A DNA stretch of 64,000 nucleotides from Fibrisoma limi BUZ 3 (GCF_000296815.2 NZ_CAIT01000009.1:682001-746000), one strand, 5' to 3'; positions 25,970-35,890 are shown, counted from the first letter of the stretch. A program made the numbers and translations. Notes: a model not told the origin generated them from the sequence alone.

Positions 25970-27259
25970 GTGCCCGAAGCGTTTCTATATTTTCTCTGGC
26001 AATACCAATATTTTGACCGAGCCCACCTAACTACAACCGCCGGCGAAACAGTAGAGGTTTTACAGCCGGGTTTTCGCAACCATAATGCTGGTCCTGATTT
26101 TATTAATGCCCGTTTGCTTATCAATGGCGTCGAGTGGATAGGCACGGTTGAAGCTCATTGCCGAACATCCGACTGGCTGGCTCATCGCCATCAACACGAT
26201 AGGGCCTACGATAACGTCATTCTGCATATCGTCTGGGAGAATGATACGGTTGTTGATCGGGCCAAAGGAGCCCCTTTACCAACGCTGGAACTCGGCCCCC
26301 GTACCGATACCAGCCTCTTGACGCGCTACCATCAACTGCACGACTCAGCCGATGCTATTCCCTGTGCTGGTCAGTTCCGGTCTGTGCAACCCCTTCGGCT
26401 GACTGCCATGCTCGACAAAGCCATGCTGCAGCGGCTGGAACGAAAAGCCGCCGGTGTCAGAACGTTGTTTGAGCAGTCAGACCAGAACTGGGAAGAAACC
26501 GCTTATCGGTTGCTGGCGACCAATTTTGGGTTCAAAGTTAACGCCGATCCTATGGCGCAATTGAGTCGGGCCGTGCCGCTGAAGTCTCTACAAAAACACC
26601 GTGATGCATTGATTCAGGTGGAGGCCATCTTGTTTGGTACGGCCGGGCTGCTGGCCAATGTGGAAGAGCCGGACGCTTACACGCAATCGCTTCAACGTGA
26701 GTATCGGTTTCTGGCCGTGAAATATAGCCTGGCTGATAAACAGATGCAGGCTCACGAATGGAAATGGGGACGCCTGCGCCCCGCTAACTTTCCAACCCTG
26801 CGGTTGGCGCAATTTGCACGTATCGTAACGTATCACGCCAGCTTATTTTCGCTTTTTGTAGGGACCGACGACGTAGCCGGACTTATTCGTTCGTTGCAGT
26901 TAGCGCCAGCCGATTACTGGCAAACGCACTATCGTTTTGGCAAGGTTACGGACAAAGCGGCAGCGATACCGGGGCAAACCACTGCTGAGAATATCATCAT
27001 CAATACGGTAGTACCGCTACTGGCTGCCTATGCCCACCACCGGGGTCAGTCGGCCTACATTGATCGAGCCATTGCCCTGCTGGAGCAGCTTCCTGCCGAG
27101 CAAAACCACTTGATGGATGAATGGGACGCACTAGGTTTAGGTATCAGAACGGCCTTTGATTCTCAGGCGGCCATTGAATTATACAATGAGTTCTGTGTAG
27201 TGAAGAAATGCCTGAGCTGCCAGATTGGAGCGGCACTCCTGCAAAACCGGGTCGGCTAA
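25970..27259 (+). CDS. DUF2851 family protein
   Basis: The 429-residue product matches the DUF2851 family of Bacteroidota. The N-terminus MPEAFLYFLWQYQYFDRAHL is followed by VLQPGFRNHNAGPDFINARLLINGVEWIGTVEAH, where N, D and E residues in a PD-(D/E)XK-like arrangement are notable, then YDNVILHIVWEND. The nuclease resemblance is inference. The C-terminus has a CLSCQIG cysteine pair. The start is GTG; no in-frame ATG exists between the upstream stop and this codon. Function is unknown. Confidence 0.85.
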   Translation: MPEAFLYFLWQYQYFDRAHLTTTAGETVEVLQPGFRNHNAGPDFINARLLINGVEWIGTVEAHCRTSDWLAHRHQHDRAYDNVILHIVWENDTVVDRAKGAPLPTLELGPRTDTSLLTRYHQLHDSADAIPCAGQFRSVQPLRLTAMLDKAMLQRLERKAAGVRTLFEQSDQNWEETAYRLLATNFGFKVNADPMAQLSRAVPLKSLQKHRDALIQVEAILFGTAGLLANVEEPDAYTQSLQREYRFLAVKYSLADKQMQAHEWKWGRLRPANFPTLRLAQFARIVTYHASLFSLFVGTDDVAGLIRSLQLAPADYWQTHYRFGKVTDKAAAIPGQTTAENIIINTVVPLLAAYAHHRGQSAYIDRAIALLEQLPAEQNHLMDEWDALGLGIRTAFDSQAAIELYNEFCVVKKCLSCQIGAALLQNRVG

Positions 27260-27318
27260 CACATCTGTAATCATTTCATTCGTTAATCGTTAACTTTAAA
27301 TCAATTCCACCGTAATCC

Positions 27319-27594
27319 ATGTCAAAATTTACCGCCTTGCAAAAACAGGGTAGATAAGAGTTAGCTAACGCCATTGCTGATTTTATGGAAGCGCAGTAAG
27401 AAGCGTTTAAACAGTTAGCGACGAAGGAAGACCTATTGTCACTCAAGCAGGAGTTGCTCAAAGAATTGAGTAAAATGCGAGAGGATGCGGCTAGGACTGA
27501 GGCTACATTAGTCAAAGAAATATCAGGTAAATACAACTGGCTCGTAGCTGTGCTGACGGCGCTGTGGTCTTGATTACCTTGATTAACAAATACT
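27319..27594 (+). pseudogene. Broken coiled-coil membrane-anchored protein gene
   Basis: From ATG 27319 the frame reads MSKFTALQKQGR, stop, ELANAIADFMEAQ, stop, then a long open stretch EAFKQLATKEDLLSLKQELL...KEISGKYNWLVAVLTA before a frameshift. The shifted frame continues VVLITLINKYLQTNK. The intact ancestor would be a short protein with a coiled coil (LATKEDLLSLKQELL) and one C-terminal membrane segment, like DUF1640-type proteins. Two in-frame TAA codons and one frameshift argue for decay. Confidence 0.6.
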
Positions 27595-27605
27595 TACAAA
27601 CAAAT

Positions 27606-27630
27606 AAGCCCCGCCAGATTGGCGGGGCTT
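27606..27630. terminator. GC-rich terminator downstream of the sugar locus
   Basis: AAGCCCCGCCA (27606-27616) and TGGCGGGGCTT (27620-27630) form a perfect 11-bp stem with a three-base loop. It ends the minus-strand Gfo/Idh/MocA gene and could also stop plus-strand transcription. Confidence 0.8.
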
Positions 27631-27656
27631 CGTATATCGCGTGACTTGTTCAGCAA

Positions 27657-28982
27657 TTAGCTGACAACAACATCCTGCTTGGTTGAATCCCATGTTACGC
27701 GCTTACCAGTGTGCAGGGCCATGGTCGCCATGATGTTGGCAACAGAGTGGTTAAAGCCTGCTTTCGCTGGCGCATTAGGCTCCTTCCGGCTCCGAACGCA
27801 CTCCATCCAGTTCCGCATGTGCAACGACGTCATCGGGTCAGCGCCGGTATTAGCCGATGTTTCCACCCGAGCCGCTTCACCCAGCTTCATGGCCGGTAGC
27901 AGGTTGGCCTCCATACCCATTTCTTTGGCTGCGTTAGCCTTCAGACCACCTTCGGGCGAGATCGTGTTCGTATCGAGGTTGATCATACCACCGTTTGAGT
28001 AGTAGTACTCTTTCGTGCCGCCCGCTTCGTTGTGCATCCGCGACGAATACAAAACCTGGAAACCCTTCGACTTATCGTTGTCCGGGCCGTAATCAAACAC
28101 AGCCGTGAACGTATCTGGATTCACACGACCATCTTTCCAGACGTACACCCCCCCGTTGGCCACTACGCTACGTGGATGCTCCAGTCCGCTGAACCAGTGA
28201 ACGGTATCGATCTGGTGCGACATCCACTGCCCCGGAATCCCCGATGAATAGGGGTAGAACAGGCGGTACTCCAGGTATTTGCGTGGGTCCCACTCCACCT
28301 TCGGGCGATTCAGCAGGTAGCGATTCCAGTCGGTATCCTCTTTTCTGATTTCGGCAACCAGTTTTGGCCGGCGCCAGCGCCCCGGCTGGTTGACGTTCCA
28401 GGTCATTTCAACCATGGAGATATCGCCAAACTTACCCGAACGGATGAAATCGTTAGCCTGGTGGTAGTTCGGTGCACTACGACGCTGCGAACCTACCTGC
28501 ACAATCTTCTTCGTCTTTTCAACGGCTTTCAGCGCTTTCCGGGCATCTTCGAGCGATTCGGCAAAGGGTTTTTCAACGTACACATCCCGACCCGATTCAA
28601 CGGCATCAACGCAGTGCAGCGCATGTTGAAAATCAGCCGTACTGATAATTACCGCGTCAACGTCCTTGCGGTCCAGCAGTTCGTCGTTATTACGGGCTTT
28701 GAAAAAACTGTCGTCGATCAGACCCTTTCCTTTCAGATATTGTTCTGCTTCGTCGCGACGGCGGTTCCAGATGTCGGATACGCCCACGAATGCGAAGTTC
28801 ATTTCTTTGTTGTGGTTAGCGAAACTCGGCGCCAGCGAAGCCCGGAACCGATCCGAGAAACCAATGATCCCAACCCGAACACGGTCGTTTGATCCCAGGA
28901 TGCGGGCATAACTGCCTGCGGAAAAGCTCATGCCCAGGCCGGCTAAGGCCGATTTTTTTATAAACTCTCTGCGGGTATCCAT
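27657..28982 (-). CDS. Tat-exported Gfo/Idh/MocA-family oxidoreductase
   Basis: The 441-residue NAD(P)-dependent sugar oxidoreductase carries a twin-arginine signal (MDTRREFIKKSALAGLGMSF). The Rossmann motif is VRVGIIGFSDRFR, the family EKP motif is VYVEKPFAESLEDARKAL, and the catalytic domain follows. Tat export fits a protein folded with its cofactor and acting in the periplasm. It is the last gene of the susCD-isomerase-DUF1080 series, and such oxidoreductases can oxidise glycosides at C3. The substrate is unknown. Confidence 0.9.
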   Translation of the reverse strand: MDTRREFIKKSALAGLGMSFSAGSYARILGSNDRVRVGIIGFSDRFRASLAPSFANHNKEMNFAFVGVSDIWNRRRDEAEQYLKGKGLIDDSFFKARNNDELLDRKDVDAVIISTADFQHALHCVDAVESGRDVYVEKPFAESLEDARKALKAVEKTKKIVQVGSQRRSAPNYHQANDFIRSGKFGDISMVEMTWNVNQPGRWRRPKLVAEIRKEDTDWNRYLLNRPKVEWDPRKYLEYRLFYPYSSGIPGQWMSHQIDTVHWFSGLEHPRSVVANGGVYVWKDGRVNPDTFTAVFDYGPDNDKSKGFQVLYSSRMHNEAGGTKEYYYSNGGMINLDTNTISPEGGLKANAAKEMGMEANLLPAMKLGEAARVETSANTGADPMTSLHMRNWMECVRSRKEPNAPAKAGFNHSVANIMATMALHTGKRVTWDSTKQDVVVS

Positions 28983-29051
28983 GCGAGAATAGGATTTAGA
29001 CAGTTAGATTCACTACGTTAGTTGATCAGAAAAGGCATTGGTCTCAAAAGC

Positions 29052-29804
29052 TTACTGCTTCGTTTCCAACGTCTTTATTTTGATGTTGCGAAAAGAAACC
29101 CGGTCGCCGTGGTCCTGCAGCAGGATGTGCCCCTTGGGTGCTTCGCCGAAGCGGCCGTTAGAATTATACGACGGAGCGGCATACTTGCTCATGCCTACCA
29201 GCTTCCGAAAGTCTTCGCTGCCCCGTTCGAATTCTACTACTTTTTTGCCGTTGAGCCAATGCTCTACGTGATTGCCACGGGCGAGTACGCGGCCCGTGTT
29301 CCACTCGCCGATGGGATTTACCTGCTTATCCTTCGCCGGAATCAGATCGTACAGTGAGCCGACCTTGCGGTTACCGTCGCGGCCCATCTTGGCATCCGGG
29401 TGCTTCGCGTCGTCGAGCACCTGAAACTCAAGGCCATAAGCTGACCCCTTGGGCTTTGGCTGCTGCTCCACAACGAAGTATTTTACTCCGCTGTTGGCCC
29501 CATCGGTTAGTTTGAAATCAAACATCAGATCGAAGTTGCCGTATTCGTCAACCGTCACGATATCGCCAAAGCTTTGTGATTCCGAGCCGTCTGATTTCTG
29601 AATAGTCAACGTACCGTTTTCAACGCCCCAGCCTCTGTCGGGAAACTTGTCTTTGTAAGCACCCCGCCAGCCATTGGTTGTTTTGCCGTCGAACAGCAGT
29701 TTCCAGCCATCTTTGCGCTCTTTCGCCGTTAAAGTGTTCGGCGTTTGTGGTTTTTCGGCTGCTACGAACATTAGCAGCAACCCTGATAAAACGAGTCCTT
29801 TCAT
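29052..29804 (-). CDS. DUF1080 protein (3-keto-disaccharide hydrolase domain)
   Basis: The 250-residue exported protein has a signal peptide (MKGLVLSGLLLMFVAAEK) followed by the DUF1080 lectin-like fold: DGWKLLFDGKTTNGWRGA, GWGVENGTLTI, YGNFDLMFDFKLTDGANSGV and GRVLARGNHVEHWLNGKKV. Members have been shown to cleave 3-keto-glycosides, which makes sense next to a Gfo/Idh/MocA oxidoreductase. It sits between the isomerase and the oxidoreductase with gaps of about 70-80 bases. Confidence 0.88.
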   Translation of the reverse strand: MKGLVLSGLLLMFVAAEKPQTPNTLTAKERKDGWKLLFDGKTTNGWRGAYKDKFPDRGWGVENGTLTIQKSDGSESQSFGDIVTVDEYGNFDLMFDFKLTDGANSGVKYFVVEQQPKPKGSAYGLEFQVLDDAKHPDAKMGRDGNRKVGSLYDLIPAKDKQVNPIGEWNTGRVLARGNHVEHWLNGKKVVEFERGSEDFRKLVGMSKYAAPSYNSNGRFGEAPKGHILLQDHGDRVSFRNIKIKTLETKQ

Positions 29805-29884
29805 TTGTCGTCAATTGTTGAGTGCTTGACTTACTGAATGGCATGTTTGTTTAACTCACGCATTCAGTATTCTATCAGTCAAAG

Positions 29885-30886
29885 TCAGATTGGATGGTTG
29901 AGGGTTTTTGTGATGTATTCCTTATTGATGGCTGCGCATTGAGCTGCTGTTTTATCCCGCTCCGGCACACCGTCCAGTTCGATAATCCCCCAACCGTTGA
30001 ACTTAATATCTTTCAGGGCCTGGAACACAGCCGGTACGTTAACGTTACCCCGGCCCAGTTCAACGAACTTGTACGCCTTCGGATTGTCGGGTTTATCGGG
30101 CAGCGGACTCATCGTATCCTTCAGGTGCAGCGCATACAGAATGTCCTTGTACTGTTTCACCGCTTTTTCCGGCTCCCCACCGCCCTGTTTATAGTGGGCG
30201 ATATCCAGCAGCAGTTTTATGTACTTAGGATTCATTGCCTGCACAATTACATCAACCTCTTCGGGCGTTTCGCCCAGTTGATTCATGTGATTGTGGTACG
30301 CAGCCTGAATGCCCATGGCCGCCGTTTGCTTACCGATTTCGTTCATGACGGCCGCCAGCCGTTTGAGTTCCTCCGTAGTTGGCATCCGATCTTTAGGCCG
30401 GGCGCTGTTGGTCAGTTGAATGGCAGTGCCACCGAGCGCTTTCACAAAGCTTGCGTGGGCGACGTGCATGTCGATCGTGCTCTGTTCCTTGGCAGGATCA
30501 ATTTCAACGTTGCCGCTGGAAAACATAGCCAGTGTCAGCTTGTACTGATCGAGCAGGGCTTTGAGTTCGGAGGGCTTAGCGCGGTAGGGGCCGAAGGTAT
30601 TGGCTCGTAGCTGAATACCGTGATAGCCCAGGTTTGCCAGCTCTTCAATCGCTTTGGCGTCGTTGCCACCCCATGTAATAGAGGAATAGGCAATCCGAAT
30701 CCCTGATTTTTGCGGTGAAGCCAGAGAACCAGCCAGTGAGTCAACTCCGGCGCCAAACGCCAGAGCCGACAGACCAGCCATAGTTAGAAACTGTCTTCTG
30801 TTTACAGTTTCCTGTGAAGAGGGTTCGGGAATAGTCAGTGGCGATCGTTTTGCCGACGACTGCGTGCTAAAGTTATTATTTTTCAC
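29885..30886 (-). CDS. Tat-exported sugar phosphate isomerase/epimerase (TIM barrel)
   Basis: The 333-residue xylose isomerase-like TIM-barrel protein has a Tat signal (NRRQFLTMAGLSALAFGAG) after a 28-residue hydrophilic leader. Barrel motifs include IAYSSITWGGNDAKAIEELA, IQAAYHNHMNQLGETPEEVD and WGIIELDGVPERD, with His, Glu and Asp residues typical of the metal site. The only start that keeps the Tat signal is the GTG at 30886. It probably isomerises or epimerises keto-sugars produced by the neighbouring enzymes; this is inference from context. Confidence 0.85.
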   Translation of the reverse strand: MKNNNFSTQSSAKRSPLTIPEPSSQETVNRRQFLTMAGLSALAFGAGVDSLAGSLASPQKSGIRIAYSSITWGGNDAKAIEELANLGYHGIQLRANTFGPYRAKPSELKALLDQYKLTLAMFSSGNVEIDPAKEQSTIDMHVAHASFVKALGGTAIQLTNSARPKDRMPTTEELKRLAAVMNEIGKQTAAMGIQAAYHNHMNQLGETPEEVDVIVQAMNPKYIKLLLDIAHYKQGGGEPEKAVKQYKDILYALHLKDTMSPLPDKPDNPKAYKFVELGRGNVNVPAVFQALKDIKFNGWGIIELDGVPERDKTAAQCAAINKEYITKTLNHPI

Positions 30887-30980
30887 GGTAAAATGATACT
30901 GTTCAAGCCAAAAAATTAACGTTACTTATTGAACGGGCTTATCATACACCCTTTACAGACACTTCACCGAATAAAGGCAA

Positions 30981-31024
30981 TTGGTCAGCACTTTTTACCT
31001 ATACGGCTAAAAAATGCTGACCAA
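30981..31024. terminator. Hairpin between susD and the isomerase gene
   Basis: TTGGTCAGCA (30981-30990) pairs with TGCTGACCAA (31015-31024), extended inward by a TTTTTA/TAAAAA pairing. It lies just after the susD stop on the minus strand. It could partly stop transcription and so keep transporter mRNA more abundant than that of the downstream enzymes. Confidence 0.5.
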
Positions 31025-31047
31025 CTAATAAGCTGACCGACTGATAA

Positions 31048-32769
31048 TTAATAGCCTGGGTTCTGCGGATAGGATTGGGGCCCTCCAGCCGTCCGGTCAA
31101 TCTGGTCCTGCGGAATTGGCCGCAGATTGTGGAATTCTTTTACGTTCGGAGCTCCATCGGGGTTATATTTCTTCACCCGATCAACCAGTATGCCCCAGCG
31201 CTTGAGATCAAACCAGCGGTGCATTTCGCCCGCTAGTTCCCGCTCACGCTCCTCGTAAATAAACTCCATTGTTGCCTGCGCTGCCGTGATTTCCATATCC
31301 TTTTCTTTACCCGGCCAGGCAGCCCGGCGCCGAACAGCATTGATGAACGGAACAGCTTCGGCAGCTTTACCCTGCTTGATGAGCGCTTCTGCAGCAATCA
31401 AGTGTGTTTCGGCCAGGCGGAACATGATGAAGTCGCGGCTGCCAGCCTCATACGTACGGTCAGGGCGCAGCGGATCCAGGAATTTTTGCAGAACCGGGAA
31501 CAAGTTGGGCCGGTAAAGACTCGGCACAAGTACCTGATACTTCTTGGCGGCTCGCTGCTCCATCGTCCATTCAACCCCAGGGATATAAATCGTAGTATCG
31601 CCGGAAGCAAACGTCACTGACTTTTTCGAAGTATCGAACAGGTTGGTGTAGGTGCCGGGGCGATTGCTCAGCCACGTATCTTTAAACGTCTTCTTGTAAC
31701 GGGAATCAATCGACCGCTTGGCCGGATCGAACACGGTGTTCAGCATGTACGTAGTCGGCATAAAACGCTTGAACGGACGGCCATTCAATACGTCGCGCTG
31801 CATACCGGCCTGCACGTCGTATTCCATGCCAAAGTACAGGTGCGTCTGATTTCCGTTGATCGTTACGTTACTGGTAGTCGTGCTATTGAAGCCTGAGCCA
31901 ATATTCGTGATCGGATCAGACGTATACTGCGTTGCAAAAATTACCTCGTCGTTTATCTCACCGCCCCCCTGCGCAAAAACACTCGAAAAATCAGGCAGCA
32001 GCTTGTACGTGTAATTTTTGATTACGTTCTGGGCATACGTAGCGGCTTTATTGAAGTCGTCGGCAGCAGCAGCATCTTTATCAGTTCCTTTGGTCAGGTA
32101 GACCTTAGCCAGCAGGTGCTCAGCGGCTCCTTTCGTTACCCGGCCGTACTCAGATGTCGGCGTTCCGAGGTCGGTCAGAGATGATTCCAGATCCGCGATG
32201 ATCTGCGTATAAATGTCCTTCACCGGCGCTCTGGTAAATTCTTTGGTCGGCACCAGATTACCCTTGGTCAGGAGTGATACCGGTCCAAACATCTGCACCA
32301 GAATGAAATAGTGGTGTGCCCGCAGGAACTTTAGTTCGGCTACCCGGCGCTTCTTGATCGTTGCGTCAAGTCCGCTGATACCATCCGCGGCATCGAGGGC
32401 TACGTTAATCGTGTTGATACCCTTGTAAAACGCATTCCAGATGTTGTTCGTGATAGACAAACGCCCGTCAATCTGTGACGTGTACTGATTTACAAACTTG
32501 AAGCTGCCGTCAGCCCCCATTGTATAGGTATCGGTTCCAAATACCGTCAGCGTCATGGCATCTTCTCGACCGTAGTATTCACGCAGCGACGAATATGCAG
32601 CCTTAACGACGGCTTCAAAGCCGGATGGGGTGCTGGCGTACTGACTACCTACCTGCGATACCGGCACTTCTTCCAGCAGGTCCTTACAACCTGTTGTGCT
32701 GAGCAGCAATGCGCCCACCACCAGTATGGATTTAGTGAAGGAGCGAATGAGCGAATTATGTTGGTTCAT
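31048..32769 (-). CDS. SusD/RagB-family nutrient-binding lipoprotein
   Basis: The 573-residue outer-surface lipoprotein (lipobox LSTTGC, Cys28) is the SusD-type lid on the SusC transporter. Family marks include the N-terminal DLLEEVPVSQVGSQYASTPSGF, the helical TPR region (FLRAHHYFILVQMFGPV) and the C-terminal FIYEERERELAGEMHRWFDLKRWG. It lies 58 bases downstream of susC. The ligand is not known. The first codons include the word AGCGAATGAGCGAAT, shared with the repeat at 177-191. Confidence 0.95.
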   Translation of the reverse strand: MNQHNSLIRSFTKSILVVGALLLSTTGCKDLLEEVPVSQVGSQYASTPSGFEAVVKAAYSSLREYYGREDAMTLTVFGTDTYTMGADGSFKFVNQYTSQIDGRLSITNNIWNAFYKGINTINVALDAADGISGLDATIKKRRVAELKFLRAHHYFILVQMFGPVSLLTKGNLVPTKEFTRAPVKDIYTQIIADLESSLTDLGTPTSEYGRVTKGAAEHLLAKVYLTKGTDKDAAAADDFNKAATYAQNVIKNYTYKLLPDFSSVFAQGGGEINDEVIFATQYTSDPITNIGSGFNSTTTSNVTINGNQTHLYFGMEYDVQAGMQRDVLNGRPFKRFMPTTYMLNTVFDPAKRSIDSRYKKTFKDTWLSNRPGTYTNLFDTSKKSVTFASGDTTIYIPGVEWTMEQRAAKKYQVLVPSLYRPNLFPVLQKFLDPLRPDRTYEAGSRDFIMFRLAETHLIAAEALIKQGKAAEAVPFINAVRRRAAWPGKEKDMEITAAQATMEFIYEERERELAGEMHRWFDLKRWGILVDRVKKYNPDGAPNVKEFHNLRPIPQDQIDRTAGGPQSYPQNPGY

Positions 32770-32827
32770 GGTTATTGTATGTTTTTCGTCGACACGATAG
32801 AACCTGGATTGGTTTATCGATGACTGT

Positions 32828-35800
32828 TTAGAATTTCAGGTTAATGCCAAAGGTGGTCTGACGAACGGCCGGTGACTGATCGGCGTTTACATCGCCGTCG
32901 GTTTCGCTGTCGATGCCTTTGTATTTCGTACGGTATTCCGAGAAAATAAACGGCTGCTGAATACTTGCGAACACCCGCAGCGAAGAAACGCCCAGCTTCT
33001 GCGTAAATTTAGATGGTACGTTATACCCGAAGTTGATATTCCGGATTTTAACGAACGTACCGTCAAAATACAGCAGCGTTGAGCGGAACGGCGGGAACTC
33101 CTGGTTCTGGTTTGGCCGGGGAAATTCGTTGGTCGGGTTGTTGGGAGTCCAGTAATCCACGTCCAGGCTGTTGTACCGGCCGGCCAGCGTCAGGAAGTCC
33201 TGATGGAACAAGCTCCGGAACATATAGCCAATACGGGCAAACACAAAGAACGACAGGTCAAACCCTTTATACTCGAAGCGGTTGGTGATACCGGCGCTCC
33301 ACTTCGGCACCTGTGAGCCAAGAATTACCCGGTCAAACGGATCAATCTTGCCATCGCCGTTGGTATCCTGAATCTTGATTTGCCCCGGTACGCTCTGGTA
33401 CCGCTTTGCCTCTTCAGCTTCTGAGGTTTGCCAGATGCCAATTTTCTTGTAGTCAAAGTAAGCTGTCAGCGGCTGACCAATGAAGCGGGAGTTACCTACG
33501 TCGTCTACTTTACCGTTGAACAGCTCCAGGATCGACTCGCGGTTGCGGGTAAACTGGAGGTCGGTTGTCCAGCGGAAACCACCGGTGGCGTCTACGTTCA
33601 CCGAAGATAACGTCAGTTCGATACCCTGGTTACGGGTTTTACCAACGTTACGTAGTACCCGGTCGAAGCCACTCGTCAGCGGTAACTGATCAAATAGCAG
33701 CAGGTCGCGGGTATCGGCGCGGTAATATTCCAGCGAACCGGCCAGCCGGCCTTTGAAGAAGCTATAGTCCAGACCGATGTTTCCGGTCGTGGTGGTTTCC
33801 CACTTCAGGTCGGGATTACTGATCGTGAACGGCCGGTACCCGAACGCGCCCACCGTACCGAAGGCATAGGCCGTACGAGCTAACTGAGCCTGTGTCTGAT
33901 ACGGGTCGATGGCTGTACTACCGATCGTACCGTAGCTGGCCCGCAGTTTCAGGTTATCCACCCACGTAACCGTTTTCATGAACGACTCATTGCTGATGTT
34001 CCAGCCGACAGCCGCTGAGGGGAAGAAACCGTACTTCGTGTTCTCACCAAACCGTGACGAACCATCGTAGCGGGCGGTCAGCGTCAATAGATACTTGTTG
34101 TTGTAGTCGTAGTTGACCCGGCCCATGTAGGAGTTCAGCGTCCATCGGCGTACGTCACTACCAACGCTGTTGATCAGCGAAGCCTGCCCCAGGTTGTAGA
34201 ATAACTGAGTTTCTGCCGGTACGCCTGTTACACTAATCTGGTTAGTTTCATAATCATCTTTCTGCACTGATTGCAGCGCTGTAAAATTCAGGTTGTGAAC
34301 CTGATTGAACGTTTTGCTGTACGTCAGGATGTTCTCGAGCGTCCAGTTAAATTGGTACTCGTTGAACGAAAAGGCCGTTGGATCGGCTCCCCGGCGAGCG
34401 TTAGTCTGGCTACCTACGAAACGGCCAATGCGCCGGTTAGTAAGGTCAGGTCCAAAATTCACGCGGTAGCGCAGCCCGTCGATGATGTTCCACTCACCGT
34501 AGATGCTGTTGAAAAGCCGCATCCGCTTGGTCAGGTCCACCTGAGCCCCCGGAATGATTTCGGCAATCGGGTTCGTCCGCAGCCCGTCCGACGTAGGCAG
34601 GAAGATCAGGTTGCCATTGTCGTCGTAGGGCTTACCCAGTGGGTTTTCAGCGTAGGCACCGCCCAGTGGGTTGAAGTTTTCGCCGTTTCGAAGGCTGTAT
34701 ACACCGAGCGTAGAGATCCCCACTTTGATCTTGTTGCTGATCTGATGGTCAATATTCACACGGAAGGTGTAGCGGGTGAAATCCTGATTCTTGACAATGC
34801 CGACATCCTTGAAATAGTTGCCTGAAATAGCAAATTGCGTTTTTTCATTACCTCCCTGTACACCAACCTGGTGGCTTTGAATATTACCCTGCCGGAGCAG
34901 AAAAGACTGATAGTCAGTAGAACGACCAGTGGCAATACCATCCAGTTCGATCGGCTCAAAAATCTTGACATCTGCATCATTCGTAGCCGGACCGGCCGGA
35001 TAGTTGCCTACTGCCCGGCGTGATTCGCGCTTATATTCAGCAAATTCGGCACCATTGAATACGTCAATCTGGCCCAGCCGATCGGAGAAACCGTAGTAGC
35101 CGTCGTAGCTCACTACCGTTTTGCCCGTCTTACCGCGTTTAGTCGTGATCAGGACAACCCCGTTTGAGCCGCGTGACCCGTAAATTGCCGTAGCCGACGC
35201 ATCTTTGAGCACCTCCATTGAGGCAATATCATACGGGTTGATATCATCAATACCGCCGGCGAGTGGAATTCCGTCCACTACGTACAGCGGATCGTTACTG
35301 GCATTAATTGACCGACGACCTCTAATTCGGACAGTGGGTCCAGCACCTGGTTTGCTACTGTTTTGAACAACGTCAACCCCTGCAGCCCGCCCCTGAAGAG
35401 CCTGCCGTGCGTTCGTAATAGGTAGTTCAGCGATTTCTTTTGAGCCCACCGACGAGATAGCTCCCGTCAACTGGCTCTTTTTCTGCGTACCGTAACCAAC
35501 GACGACGACTTCGCTCAGTGTTTTGTCGTCGGCGGCCAGCGTAATGTCCACTGTTGCCCGGGTACCAATCGTTAGTTCCTGGCTGATAAAACCGACGGAC
35601 GAAAACACCAGTACTGCGTTGTTGTCCGGAACGCTGATCCGGTACGTACCATTTGCATCGGTTGTTGTTCCGCGGGTTGAGCCTTTAACGGCCACGTTTA
35701 CGCCGGGCAGTGGCGTGTTGTCTTCACCGGACAATACCCGACCGGAAACCGTGCGGTCCTGAATAATTCGGGTAGGCGTTTTTCCGGGGGAAGTGGCTAG

Positions 35801-35890
35801 GGCGGGAGCTCCAATCAGCGTGAGGGCAATCAGCGCCATCCAAAGATGACCATTGCGGGTTACCCTGCAATTAGTAGAGATAAGAAACAT
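32828..35890 (-). CDS. SusC/RagA-family TonB-linked outer membrane transporter
   Basis: The 1020-residue TonB-dependent transporter has a signal peptide, a carboxypeptidase-regulatory-like domain (VSGRVLSGEDNTPLPGVNV), then the plug with SEVVVVGYGTQKK and the family signature MEVLKDASATAIYGSRGSNG. The 22-strand barrel ends in an aromatic residue (TTFGINLKF). It imports large nutrients, probably oligosaccharides, together with the adjacent SusD. A FecR-type protein is encoded just upstream on the same strand. Confidence 0.96.
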   Translation of the reverse strand: MFLISTNCRVTRNGHLWMALIALTLIGAPALATSPGKTPTRIIQDRTVSGRVLSGEDNTPLPGVNVAVKGSTRGTTTDANGTYRISVPDNNAVLVFSSVGFISQELTIGTRATVDITLAADDKTLSEVVVVGYGTQKKSQLTGAISSVGSKEIAELPITNARQALQGRAAGVDVVQNSSKPGAGPTVRIRGRRSINASNDPLYVVDGIPLAGGIDDINPYDIASMEVLKDASATAIYGSRGSNGVVLITTKRGKTGKTVVSYDGYYGFSDRLGQIDVFNGAEFAEYKRESRRAVGNYPAGPATNDADVKIFEPIELDGIATGRSTDYQSFLLRQGNIQSHQVGVQGGNEKTQFAISGNYFKDVGIVKNQDFTRYTFRVNIDHQISNKIKVGISTLGVYSLRNGENFNPLGGAYAENPLGKPYDDNGNLIFLPTSDGLRTNPIAEIIPGAQVDLTKRMRLFNSIYGEWNIIDGLRYRVNFGPDLTNRRIGRFVGSQTNARRGADPTAFSFNEYQFNWTLENILTYSKTFNQVHNLNFTALQSVQKDDYETNQISVTGVPAETQLFYNLGQASLINSVGSDVRRWTLNSYMGRVNYDYNNKYLLTLTARYDGSSRFGENTKYGFFPSAAVGWNISNESFMKTVTWVDNLKLRASYGTIGSTAIDPYQTQAQLARTAYAFGTVGAFGYRPFTISNPDLKWETTTTGNIGLDYSFFKGRLAGSLEYYRADTRDLLLFDQLPLTSGFDRVLRNVGKTRNQGIELTLSSVNVDATGGFRWTTDLQFTRNRESILELFNGKVDDVGNSRFIGQPLTAYFDYKKIGIWQTSEAEEAKRYQSVPGQIKIQDTNGDGKIDPFDRVILGSQVPKWSAGITNRFEYKGFDLSFFVFARIGYMFRSLFHQDFLTLAGRYNSLDVDYWTPNNPTNEFPRPNQNQEFPPFRSTLLYFDGTFVKIRNINFGYNVPSKFTQKLGVSSLRVFASIQQPFIFSEYRTKYKGIDSETDGDVNADQSPAVRQTTFGINLKF

